A stretch of DNA of 52,077 bases. Origin: Bacteroidota bacterium (GTDB taxonomy: Bacteria; Bacteroidota; Bacteroidia; Chitinophagales; LD1). Below the pieces are notes generated by a model, which was not told where the DNA came from, made no database searches, and was given only the letters and a program-made list of their open reading frames with translations. The position numbers and the translations under genes are program-made. The stretch lies in contig CANJRM010000012.1 in the NCBI GenBank assembly GCA_947476645.1, forward strand, positions 1 through 52,077. Reading direction: 5' to 3'. Shown here piece after piece: positions 26,591 through 35,004 of this stretch. Position 1 is the first letter of the stretch. Each line of letters starts with the position of its first letter.

Positions 26591-27841
26591 TTATTCATTT
26601 TGAAACTCGCTTTGTAAAATTTTGCGAATTTCTTTAATGCTTTCAACTTCTAAATCAGTTCTGCGTTCCAACTCATCATCGCTCAAATGCAACACGCTCT
26701 TGGCGGTATCGCAACCGATTTTTTTCAACTCATCAATCATCCAACCTTCAATTTCATCTGAAAATTCTTCCAAGTCAATATCATACTCTTCTGCATTGCC
26801 TTCTTCGTTTTCTCTGAACACATCAATTTCAAAACCAACCAAGCGGCTTGCCAGTTTAATATTCACTCCGCGTTTACCAATAGCTAATGAAACCTGGTCA
26901 GGTTGCAGATAAACTGAAATGCGCTTTTTCTCCTGGTCAATATCTAAAGAAATAATTTTTGCGGGAGCCAAAGCACGCTGAACCATCAACGACAAGTTTG
27001 TTGTTTGATTGATGATATCAATGTTTTCGTTTTTCAACTCGCGAACAATGCCGTGAATACGCGAACCCTTTACACCTACACATGCACCCACCGGGTCAAT
27101 GCGGTCATCAAAAGATTCTACTACCACTTTTGCTTTTTCACCCGGCTCACGAACAATTTGTTTAATCACAATCAATCCGTCAAAAATTTCCGGCACTTCA
27201 GCTTCCATTAATTTTGCAAGGAAAGCATTATCGGTTCTTGAAAGAATAACCACCGGAGTTCCGTTGCGTAAGTCAACCTTCTTCACTACCGCTCTTACGG
27301 TTTCTCCTTTTTTAAAGAAATCAACCTTGATTTGTTCAGACTTAGGAAGCAACAATTCATTGCCTTCTTCGTCAAGCAAAAGGATTTCCTTTTTCCAAAC
27401 CTGATAAACTTCGGCTGAAAGAATTTCGCCAACACGCTCACTGTATTTTTTAAACACTTCATCCTTTTCCAAATCACCTACACGCGATGCCAGCGTTTGA
27501 CGTGCCGCCAAAATTGCTCTGCGACCAAAACTTTCCAACTCAATTTTTTCATAGGTTTCTTCACCAATGTCAAAATCTTCTTCAATCAATTGCGCTTCGC
27601 TTAAGGCAATTTGCGTAATCGGATTTTCAACGGCATCGTCAGCTACGATTTCGCGCTTGTGCCAAATTTCCAAATCGCCTTTATCGGTATTTACGATAAT
27701 GTCGAAGTTATCGGTGTCGCCATATTTTTTGCGAAGCAAAGTGCGAAACACATCCTCCAACACTTTCATCATGGTAGGACGGTCAATATTTTTCATTTGT
27801 TTGAACTCGCTAAACGAGTCAATCAGTTCTAAACTGTTCAT
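26591..27841 (-). CDS. nusA: transcription termination/antitermination factor NusA
   Basis: The 416-residue factor binds RNA polymerase and controls pausing, termination and antitermination. The N-terminal polymerase-binding domain (about 1-130) is followed by an S1 domain, two KH domains (VGACVGVKGSRIHGIVREL and SLAIGKRGVNIKLASRLVG), and a short C-terminal helix-hairpin-helix region (CDTAKSVLHLSDDELERR). Acidic C-terminal repeats found in Proteobacteria are absent, as is usual for Bacteroidota. The ATG at 27841 follows rimP by 51 bp. The order rimP-nusA-infB is the classical operon. Confidence 0.97.
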   Translation of the reverse strand: MNSLELIDSFSEFKQMKNIDRPTMMKVLEDVFRTLLRKKYGDTDNFDIIVNTDKGDLEIWHKREIVADDAVENPITQIALSEAQLIEEDFDIGEETYEKIELESFGRRAILAARQTLASRVGDLEKDEVFKKYSERVGEILSAEVYQVWKKEILLLDEEGNELLLPKSEQIKVDFFKKGETVRAVVKKVDLRNGTPVVILSRTDNAFLAKLMEAEVPEIFDGLIVIKQIVREPGEKAKVVVESFDDRIDPVGACVGVKGSRIHGIVRELKNENIDIINQTTNLSLMVQRALAPAKIISLDIDQEKKRISVYLQPDQVSLAIGKRGVNIKLASRLVGFEIDVFRENEEGNAEEYDIDLEEFSDEIEGWMIDELKKIGCDTAKSVLHLSDDELERRTDLEVESIKEIRKILQSEFQNE

Positions 27842-27892
27842 GGTTTTAAATTTTGTGTTTGAAGATTTATAGTTTTAGTTATTGAATGCATT

Positions 27893-28393
27893 TCAGAATT
27901 TAAACTGCAACACTGCTTTTTTTATTTCATCAAATTTCAATGTCCACTCCTTCGGCTGTTCTGTTTCAGTCTTCTGCTTTCCTGTTTCGGACTTCTTTTT
28001 CTTCTTCTCCTCTACCACTTCTCTCAACTTTATTTTTTCATCATCTGCCTCAACTAACTGCCCTTCTATTTGTTTCCCGTCCGTTTTAAGAATTTCCAGA
28101 ATTCGCCCTATTCTTCTTTTATACTGTCTCGGCACTTTGAGCGGGTTGTCCATTCCGGGGCTCGATACTTCGAGAATATAGTTCTCGGGAACTAAACCGC
28201 TTTCATCTAAAAGTTTTTCAAGAAAGCGGCTAACCTCGGCACACTCAGAGATATGAATTCCATCATCGCTATCGATGTAAACATCTATCTGCCTGCCCAT
28301 TGGAAACTTAATGTCAACCAGAAATAAATTTTTCTCGTTCAACAACGGTTTCAACCACTCCTCAATCTTGCTTTTTACTTCTTCAAAGTTCAT
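27893..28393 (-). CDS. rimP: ribosome maturation factor RimP
   Basis: The 166-residue protein assists 30S subunit maturation. The N-terminal domain shows FLVDIKFPMGRQIDVYIDSD and CAEVSRFLEKLLDES; the conserved YILEVSSPGMDNPL follows at about residue 68. The C-terminal Sm-like domain is interrupted by a lysine/glutamate-rich stretch (about 125-145). It is first in the rimP-nusA-infB operon. A promoter (28448-28477) and a terminator-like hairpin (28408-28429) sit between the upstream adhesin gene and its ATG. Confidence 0.95.
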   Translation of the reverse strand: MNFEEVKSKIEEWLKPLLNEKNLFLVDIKFPMGRQIDVYIDSDDGIHISECAEVSRFLEKLLDESGLVPENYILEVSSPGMDNPLKVPRQYKRRIGRILEILKTDGKQIEGQLVEADDEKIKLREVVEEKKKKKSETGKQKTETEQPKEWTLKFDEIKKAVLQFKF

Positions 28394-28403
28394 ATCCGAA
28401 AAA

Positions 28404-28434
28404 TAAGAGAGGGGACTCTCGTCCCCTCTTTCTC
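28404..28434 (-). terminator. GC-rich terminator-like hairpin in the rimP leader
   Basis: On the minus strand AGAGGGGAC / GTCCCCTCT form a 9-bp stem with a GAGA loop (28429-28421 with 28416-28408), followed by CTTATTTTTC. It lies 15 bp before the rimP ATG and downstream of the candidate rimP promoter, so it can act both as terminator of the adhesin gene and as an attenuator in the rimP-nusA-infB leader. Confidence 0.7.
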
Positions 28435-28447
28435 AATAAATCTGGTG

Positions 28448-28477
28448 CGAATATAGGTTTCAATACCGAATTTCAAA
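28448..28477 (-). promoter_or_regulatory. candidate promoter of rimP-nusA-infB (TTTG-N18-TATATTCG)
   Basis: On the minus strand TTTG (28477-28474) is followed after 18 bp by TATATTCG (28455-28448), a close match to the Bacteroidota promoter and to the TACATTCG box of ndk. The predicted start lies about 45-50 bases before the rimP ATG, upstream of the leader hairpin. Confidence 0.5.
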
Positions 28478-28519
28478 ACAGTTCCTGCAATGAATTGTAT
28501 GAATACCCAAAGCGAAGTT

Positions 28520-31500
28520 CTACCTAATCAACGTAACGGTTCCAATTTTTTCATCCTTCTTATCGTTAAGGTAAGTAATTCGTGCGGTGTAGGTAAACAC
28601 CTGCGGAGTTTGTAGTTGTCCTTTGTAAGTGCCATCCCAACCTTCTAACTGGTTATTGGTTTTATAAACCAACTCTCCCCAACGGTTGAAAATTTTGATG
28701 TCCACTAATTTTATGTCTTCGCCATAAACTAAGAACACATCATTATTGCCATCGCCATTCGGGCTAAATGAGTTAGGAACATAAACAGGTTTTTGTGGCT
28801 CTACATCCACGTGAAGCATTGCCGTTGTGTAGCAAGTAGATGTTCCATTCTGCATACTCACCGTCACCATATAATCACCGCGGTGATATGAACTGGCAAC
28901 AGGGTTTTGACAATCCATACAATTCAATCCCTCGGCAGGTGTCCAGCTAAAAACAGGATTTGTAGCGTTTTGATAAACCACATTCACTTGTTGTGTTTCA
29001 CCTAATGGAAGAACTACGGTATCAGGATGCACTTCGGCAATAATCGGAAGCGGCTCCAGCACCACCACAGCAATATCGCTCTCGCAACCGTTGAAACTTA
29101 CCGCATGGATAGTATGAGCTCCGGCACTCAGGTAATAGAAATCACCCGAATACTGTAAGGCACCTCCATCAATTAAATATTGATAAGGTCCGTTTTGAAT
29201 AGAAGTAGTAAGCACATGCGCTGCTCCATCGGTGTATTGAGTTCCATAACAAGTAGTAGAATCTGCCGAAGAAATAAACGAATCTAACGTAGCATTAGGC
29301 ACTGTTACCGTATCGGTTTTTGTGCAACCATTATTGTCCGAAATAATAATGATGTAATCCCCAATCGTCAAACCGGGAATTACACCGGCATTCGCAAAAA
29401 TGAAATTAGAACCATCCTGCGTAGCCGAATAATTGTAAGGCGAAGTTCCCCCCTGTGCATCAACAGTTATTGTTCCGTTGGCATCGCCAATACATTTCAC
29501 CGCAGTAACCGAACTGGTATAAGTCATATCTGCAGGTTCATTTACCACATTGGCGGCAGTAGCAGTACATCCGCTTTGGTCTGTAACGGTGCAGGAATAA
29601 ACACCCATGGTAAGTCCGAAAATAAAAGACGTGGTTTTAGCATTCGTCCACAAATAAGTGTAAGGCTGTGTTCCTCCATTTGCAGTCACAGTTGCAGAAC
29701 CTGTTAGAGAACCATAACAAACAGCATTAGTTGAAGTAGCTGAAGCAGTGAGTAAACTTGGTTCTGTAATCGTAAAAATTTGCGAAGCTGTGCAAGTGTT
29801 CCCATCGGTTACGGTTACCGTTACATTACCCGCAGGTAATCCTGTAGCAGTAACGGTTGTTTGTGCACCGGCACTCCACAAATAAGTATAAGTAGGTGCA
29901 ACTCCCGGAGTTCCGCCCGATGCAAGAATGCTTTCTGTTCCATTGTTTCCACCATTACAACTCACAGCAGTTTGAGAAACTTCAGTTACAGAAATGGCTG
30001 TTGGTTCTGTAATAGTAAAATTCAGATTGAGTGTGCAATTAGCATCCGCTACAATCACAAAAGTATTTCCGGCACTAACGCCTGTAAGTGTGGCATTGGT
30101 TGTGGCAGGAGTTCCGTTCCAGCTGTATGTATAAGGAGGTGTTCCTGTATTTACGGTAACAGTAGCTGTGCCATCGCTGCCTCCATTGCACGAAGTATTC
30201 GTAGAGCTTTGCGAAGCAGTAAGTGGTGTAATTGCTGTAATTGAATAAGAGGCAGAAACCGCGCAGGCATTCGCATCGGTCACTGTCAAATCATAATTGT
30301 CAACCGCCAACGTAGTAATAGCTGAATCCACAAAAGTTTGACTGTTTGATTGTTCTACCCAATTATAAGTGTAAGCAATCGTTCCACCCGAAACATGTGC
30401 GGTGATAGAACCACCGTTTCCACCTGCACAACCAATGTTTTGAATCGTTGCCGAATCGATAACCAGAGCGGTTGGTTCGTTGATGGTATAAGAAGCAGTA
30501 GCAGTACACAAATTCTGGTCAGTGGAAATTACAGAGTATGTTCCTGCAATCAAATTGATAGCAGAATTTCCTGTTTGTGCATTTGACCACGTGCTTGAAA
30601 TAATTCCTGTCCCTCCTGCTGTTGTAATATTTATTGCCCCATTATTACCTCCGTTGCAAAGCACATCGGTGGTATTTACCAACGTAATACTTACTGCGGG
30701 TGGTTCGGAAATATTAAAAGTGGCAGTAGCCGAACAGTTAGCATCGGTAATAGTTACGTTTACAAAACCTGCACTAACAGTTGTTAGCGTAGCATTTGCG
30801 GTAACACCTGCTCCATTCCAATCATATCCATAAGGAGCAGTACCGGTAGTTATACTGATTGTTGCTGAACCATTTGTGCCTCCGTTGCAAAGTTCGTTAA
30901 CCTGCGATTGAGTAAACGTGAGTGGTGTAACCGCAGTAATCTGATAGTTAGATGTTACGCTACATGCATTCGCATCAGTAATCGTAAGGTTGTAAGTATC
31001 GGGCTGCAAACCGCTGATAGAAGAACCTGAATATACCTGACTGTTTGATTGCTGCAACCAACTGTAATTAAGATTTGGTGTTCCGCCTGAAGCATACACA
31101 TCAATATTTCCGGTTACACCACCGCTGCAACCAATGTTTACCACGTTGAAAGAATCAATCAATAGCTGAGTTGGCTGAGTTACATTGTAAGTTGCACTAG
31201 CAGTACATCCTGCACCGTCATCTACCACTACAGAATATGCTCCTGCAATTAATGCAGTAGCCGAAGGTGTATTTTGCAAATTACTCCACGCATAATTATA
31301 AGCCCCGCTGCCACCACTTACGTTTATCGAAATGTTTCCGTCATTATCTCCAAAGCAAGTTACGTTTGTCACCGCAGGATTATTAATAGCCACATTATTT
31401 CCTCCAGCATTAATAGTGAGTGTAGCATTATCCGAAGCTGTGCAGCCACGTTGGTCGGTAACTGTTACGTTGTAGTTAGCGGCAGTAACTCCATTTAAAA

Positions 31501-32839
31501 CAGAATCGATTTGAGCGCTACCGCTCCAGACATACGAATAAACATAAGTGCCGCCTGTTACTGTGGCAATCAGCGTTCCTGTTCCTGAACCGGAGCAATT
31601 CGTTTGACTCACATCGGGAACATTAACTACAAGTTGAGTTGGTTCAGTAATTACAACCGTATCTGTTCGCGTACAAGCCAAAGCATCAGTTGCGGTAAAT
31701 ACATAAGTACCTGCTGACAATCCATTGCGTGTTAATGTCGTAGGTCCGTCTGTCCATCCATAATTTAGTGGAGGATTTGCAGTCGTTGCTGAAACAGTAA
31801 CCGAACCGTTAGTTCCACCAAAGCACGAAACATTTTGCACGGCAGTTGTTGAAACCTGAAGAGTTCCTGCGAGGTTTACGTTTACATCATCGGTTACAAC
31901 AACAGGCACTCCACCGGCACAAGGAAGATAAGTTGCCTTGGCAGTATAAGTAGTATTGCTTGGCGGACAAACATTGATTGTACTCCCCGTACCAATTTGT
32001 GTTGCACCGTTAAACCAATCAATAGTTACAATGGATGGACCGTTGGGTGTAAATCTCCAACCTTCATTGGTAGCATCCCATACGTTATTGTTTCGTCCCG
32101 CAGCTACATAAGCAGTAGTTCCTGTGGCATCCTGAATTCCTAAAGTGGCTAAACCATCGTTCCAGCCAGTGCAGGCTTCTTTGTCTTTGATATAAACCTC
32201 AATAGCATTAGTGGTTTCATAAAGCACAATCTGATGCGTTGCTTTTGTTATGCCCCAGCATGAGCCAATGAGAAACACATCATCAAACATGGGAACCTGA
32301 TAATACGAAACCACAAAAATTCTGCATGGTGCACTTCCTATAATTTGATACTTAATAGTGCCTCCCAAAGAAGGGTCAATATCATGATAAGGTCCCATGA
32401 TAGAGTTGGTATAAAGAAGATTAGTTGGTAAAGTTGGATTAGGAGTTCCGGTAGTAGCCCAGGCGCATGTTAATCCTGCTTGAGCAACATCAAATGTAAT
32501 TAGCCCATTAGCACCTACTATAACCTGATTATAGGACTGCCCAAAAAAACAAAACGTAAATGGAAGGTTAATTGCGCTTGACCAAATATCATCCTGATTT
32601 ACCAAAAGTGCAGTGCCCGCATTGTAAGCAAAGGGTGTGTATGGAATAGAAGAAACGCCATAAGTAGTTGTATTGCCCGAGTTGAAATAAGTGGCTGTCA
32701 AATTGGTGCAGTTAGTTCCGCACGGCAGGTTCACATCGCTTCCTGCATTTACCGAAGGACATCCCGGTTGAGCATTTGAAATACTGAAAAATGAAAGAAG
32801 GAGGGAAGCTAAAAGGATTCGAATGTAAAATCGCTTCAT
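28520..32839 (-). CDS. SprB-repeat adhesin with type B T9SS sorting domain
   Basis: The 1439-residue surface protein starts with a signal peptide (MKRFYIRILLASLLLSFFSISNA). An N-terminal globular region (about 25-325) precedes about ten SprB-type repeats (about 330-1270). Repeats have a Cys-x-GG-x-x-G core (e.g. NVSCFGGTNGSVTVS), a central Y-x-W strand, a GTY strand, and a TDxxxC loop with TEP linkers. Residues 1340-1439 form the gliding-motility-associated CHU_C (type B) sorting domain: VPNSFSPNGDGNNDVFLV, IKIFNRWGELVY, WDGTYKG. Such domains drive T9SS export with a PorP/SprF partner, and a PorP/SprF gene lies directly upstream. It is probably an adhesin or gliding-related filament. Confidence 0.9.
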   Translation of the reverse strand: MKRFYIRILLASLLLSFFSISNAQPGCPSVNAGSDVNLPCGTNCTNLTATYFNSGNTTTYGVSSIPYTPFAYNAGTALLVNQDDIWSSAINLPFTFCFFGQSYNQVIVGANGLITFDVAQAGLTCAWATTGTPNPTLPTNLLYTNSIMGPYHDIDPSLGGTIKYQIIGSAPCRIFVVSYYQVPMFDDVFLIGSCWGITKATHQIVLYETTNAIEVYIKDKEACTGWNDGLATLGIQDATGTTAYVAAGRNNNVWDATNEGWRFTPNGPSIVTIDWFNGATQIGTGSTINVCPPSNTTYTAKATYLPCAGGVPVVVTDDVNVNLAGTLQVSTTAVQNVSCFGGTNGSVTVSATTANPPLNYGWTDGPTTLTRNGLSAGTYVFTATDALACTRTDTVVITEPTQLVVNVPDVSQTNCSGSGTGTLIATVTGGTYVYSYVWSGSAQIDSVLNGVTAANYNVTVTDQRGCTASDNATLTINAGGNNVAINNPAVTNVTCFGDNDGNISINVSGGSGAYNYAWSNLQNTPSATALIAGAYSVVVDDGAGCTASATYNVTQPTQLLIDSFNVVNIGCSGGVTGNIDVYASGGTPNLNYSWLQQSNSQVYSGSSISGLQPDTYNLTITDANACSVTSNYQITAVTPLTFTQSQVNELCNGGTNGSATISITTGTAPYGYDWNGAGVTANATLTTVSAGFVNVTITDANCSATATFNISEPPAVSITLVNTTDVLCNGGNNGAINITTAGGTGIISSTWSNAQTGNSAINLIAGTYSVISTDQNLCTATASYTINEPTALVIDSATIQNIGCAGGNGGSITAHVSGGTIAYTYNWVEQSNSQTFVDSAITTLAVDNYDLTVTDANACAVSASYSITAITPLTASQSSTNTSCNGGSDGTATVTVNTGTPPYTYSWNGTPATTNATLTGVSAGNTFVIVADANCTLNLNFTITEPTAISVTEVSQTAVSCNGGNNGTESILASGGTPGVAPTYTYLWSAGAQTTVTATGLPAGNVTVTVTDGNTCTASQIFTITEPSLLTASATSTNAVCYGSLTGSATVTANGGTQPYTYLWTNAKTTSFIFGLTMGVYSCTVTDQSGCTATAANVVNEPADMTYTSSVTAVKCIGDANGTITVDAQGGTSPYNYSATQDGSNFIFANAGVIPGLTIGDYIIIISDNNGCTKTDTVTVPNATLDSFISSADSTTCYGTQYTDGAAHVLTTSIQNGPYQYLIDGGALQYSGDFYYLSAGAHTIHAVSFNGCESDIAVVVLEPLPIIAEVHPDTVVLPLGETQQVNVVYQNATNPVFSWTPAEGLNCMDCQNPVASSYHRGDYMVTVSMQNGTSTCYTTAMLHVDVEPQKPVYVPNSFSPNGDGNNDVFLVYGEDIKLVDIKIFNRWGELVYKTNNQLEGWDGTYKGQLQTPQVFTYTARITYLNDKKDEKIGTVTLIR
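29759..31381 (-). repeat. higher-order duplication of SprB repeats (A-B-C-A-B-C-A)
   Basis: Within the adhesin, residues about 487-1027 read as modules of about 78 residues in the order A-B-C-A-B-C-A. The three-module unit recurs at 232-233 residues (about 699 bp): IDSFNVVNIGC matches IDSATIQNIGC, and QSNSQVYSGSSISGL matches QSNSQTFVDSAITTL. The copies have diverged, so this is an old internal duplication. Confidence 0.75.
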
Positions 32840-32917
32840 GAGTGGTGGAATTGTTTCGTTTTATAGATGATATTCTGCTCGGTTTCGTTGTGCGGTCTAA
32901 AACTTTTCTTCCTAACT

Positions 32918-32944
32918 AAAAAAGCACCTTGCTAAAGATGCTTT
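32918..32944 (-). terminator. terminator after porP/sprF
   Basis: On the minus strand AAAGCATCTT / AAGGTGCTTT form a 10-bp stem (32944-32935 with 32930-32921, one G-U pair) with a TAGC loop, followed by TTT. It lies 35 bp after the PorP/SprF stop, in the 139-bp gap before the adhesin gene. Confidence 0.75.
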
Positions 32945-32978
32945 CTGATTATATTGTTCGATGGTAATGCTCGTTGTA

Positions 32979-34004
32979 TTAAAAGGTTGGGCAATATTTT
33001 TCGTATTGAATTGGTCCCGGCTTTTCTTTCTTGAAAATATAAACAGCCGAAAGCTCAATTCCCCCTTGTGCTTTTGAAGCAGTTCTTAAACTTGAATGGT
33101 TTACATCGTAACTGATTCCTACACGGCAGTTGTAAAATTCTGCTCCTAAATTCAAGATAACCGCATCTTTAATTCTATACCATCCGCCACCGAAAATGGC
33201 AATATCATCATTCACCCAATAGTTCAAACCTAAACCAACATTATACTGCTGTGCGTTGGATTGAAGCATGAACAAGAAAGTTGGCGTCATGCTGAAAGAA
33301 TAATCGTGGTTCAGGAAAATTTCCATTCCTGCATTTACTTTGTATAGGTAGTTGATGCGATTTCTTTCATCGCCCAAAAAAGATTCGCGTGGTTTTGAAA
33401 GGTGATTCATGGCAAACCCTAAGTAGTAACGGAAATAATCTTTTGGTGCGTGAGTCCACATGGCTCCGATGTTTACATCAGGATAAAGGATTGATTTACC
33501 ACTATAGCTTTCACCATTTGAAAGTTGTGTATTCCATCCGTAGCCATCTAACTGCGTTTCAAAAACCAAGTTCTGCATTTTGATTTGTTTCGAAACCACA
33601 CCTGCCTGTAAACCCAATGAAATTCTTCCGCGTCCGTAACGGTCAACGGCTTTGTGATATGCCAAAGAAACCATACCGCTGAAAGTTGTCAATGCTCCAT
33701 CACCTGCACGGTCGCAATAAAACATTCCGCCAACTCCAAATCCATCGTTACCTAAACGGTCACGCAACAAAGCTGCATCGCCCGAAAACTGATAGGTTTG
33801 ATAGGGAGCTACCATGCCCAACGTAGGAATAGTAAACCACTGATTGCGATAGTTAGCCGCCAAACGGAAAACGCCATTGATGTTTCCTGTCAATGCAGGA
33901 TTGAGCGTTAATGGTGAAGCGTAGTATTGCGAAAAGTGAATGTCTTGCGCTAAAGCGGTAGCGGAAATTGCGAGAGCTAAAAATGCCGAGTAAATTTTTC
34001 TCAT
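32979..34004 (-). CDS. PorP/SprF family T9SS outer-membrane protein
   Basis: The 341-residue protein has a signal peptide (MRKIYSAFLALAISATALA) and the family's diagnostic mature start QDIHFSQYYASPLTLNPALTG. NYRNQW and FDRAG-like CDRAGDGAL motifs follow, then a predicted 14-strand beta barrel. PorP/SprF proteins are needed for export or anchoring of type B T9SS cargo. The adhesin directly downstream is the probable partner. A well-spaced promoter (34031-34061) precedes it and a terminator follows, so adhesin transcription may depend on partial read-through. Confidence 0.93.
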   Translation of the reverse strand: MRKIYSAFLALAISATALAQDIHFSQYYASPLTLNPALTGNINGVFRLAANYRNQWFTIPTLGMVAPYQTYQFSGDAALLRDRLGNDGFGVGGMFYCDRAGDGALTTFSGMVSLAYHKAVDRYGRGRISLGLQAGVVSKQIKMQNLVFETQLDGYGWNTQLSNGESYSGKSILYPDVNIGAMWTHAPKDYFRYYLGFAMNHLSKPRESFLGDERNRINYLYKVNAGMEIFLNHDYSFSMTPTFLFMLQSNAQQYNVGLGLNYWVNDDIAIFGGGWYRIKDAVILNLGAEFYNCRVGISYDVNHSSLRTASKAQGGIELSAVYIFKKEKPGPIQYEKYCPTF

Positions 34005-34030
34005 GCCAAACAGTTTGAATTATGGACTGA

Positions 34031-34061
34031 TAAAAGTAGATAAAAATACATCTCCTCCAAA
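34031..34061 (-). promoter_or_regulatory. promoter of porP/sprF (TTTG-N19-TACTTTTA)
   Basis: On the minus strand TTTG (34061-34058) is followed after exactly 19 bp by TACTTTTA (34038-34031), matching TTTG-N19-TAnnTTTG except for the last base. The ATG is 27 bp downstream. Confidence 0.55.
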
Positions 34062-34089
34062 CCCGAAATTAAAAATAAAGATGCCCTTT

Positions 34090-35004
34090 TCAGGAAAACC
34101 GTTGTGTGATGTTTTTCAGCAGATTGGTTTGCAGATTGTAGAAGGTTTCTGGACTCGCCCCAAAGCCTTCATAAAATCGCGCCACTCCCGCTATACTCGA
34201 ACCCTCAAAATCAAGAACCAGATTTTGAGAAGCATGTTCTTTTATAATTTGCGAGAAAAGAAAATGCGAAGCGCCACTCTTTTTTCCTTCAGCTGATGAA
34301 GTGTTGATGATGTTGATGATTCTGTTTTTATGCTTCAGCAACAAACATGCAGCCATCAACTTATCTTCCCTGTCTGAAATTGCGAAGAACTTTCCTGCCT
34401 CCTTTTTTAAAACTGTTTCAGTGAGTTGCTCGAAAATTTTTTCGTGTTGCGTTTTGAAATTTTCTTTCTCGGGGTTTATGTTTTGCAAATAGAATTTCTG
34501 AAAATTTTTTACTGAGGCAATTTCCTTAAACTGCATTCCTGCTTTCGTAGCTTTTGAAATATTCCGTTTATGATTTTCTGAATATTGTTTTTCGATAGAA
34601 GAAAGAGAATCACTTAAATCGAGCAGTAAATTTTTTTTTGGTAAAAGACGAAACTGTTCGCTTACGTTTTTTGCAGAAGAGTTGAGGTTGATATGCGCAT
34701 AGAGATATTTACTGGTAACGTAATTCAAAAAGTCTGTTTGAGTTTTCTTATCGGTACTTTTTCCAAAAACACCTAACTGCTGGCAATAGTATGGCTGATA
34801 CAAACAAGGGACACCAAATTTTCGCAACCAAACAAGCGGCATTACAAATTCATAATCGTTGAGCACGAGCGCGTCCCAGTTTTCTGCCACTGCATCTAAA
34901 TACCAAGATAAAGCATAGGGTAAACTGTTGACAGAATTTTCAATGCAAAAATTCCATTTCGCTTCATCAACTTCTTTTCGTTTTAAAAAGCGAAGCTGGC
35001 TCAC
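34090..35004 (-). CDS. FemAB/GNAT-like acyltransferase
   Basis: The 304-residue cytosolic protein resembles the GNAT-fold acetyltransferases of the FemAB/BioF2 type. The readable features are SIEKQYSENHKRNISKATKAG (in part) around residue 145, the core strand AISDREDKLMAACLLLKH, and LDFEGSSIAGVARFYEGFGA near the C-terminus, the conserved substrate/acyl site of the group. It overlaps the upstream deacetylase gene by 4 bp (ATGA type), so translation is probably coupled. The combination with a polysaccharide deacetylase suggests N-acyl or amino-acyl modification of a cell-surface glycan; this is inferred from context. Confidence 0.75.
   Translation of the reverse strand: MSQLRFLKRKEVDEAKWNFCIENSVNSLPYALSWYLDAVAENWDALVLNDYEFVMPLVWLRKFGVPCLYQPYYCQQLGVFGKSTDKKTQTDFLNYVTSKYLYAHINLNSSAKNVSEQFRLLPKKNLLLDLSDSLSSIEKQYSENHKRNISKATKAGMQFKEIASVKNFQKFYLQNINPEKENFKTQHEKIFEQLTETVLKKEAGKFFAISDREDKLMAACLLLKHKNRIINIINTSSAEGKKSGASHFLFSQIIKEHASQNLVLDFEGSSIAGVARFYEGFGASPETFYNLQTNLLKNITQRFS

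Noticed and set aside
29759-31381. Regular repeats that might suggest a CRISPR array
   Set aside because: The period is ~230 bp within a coding frame, copies are diverged, and no cas gene is present.
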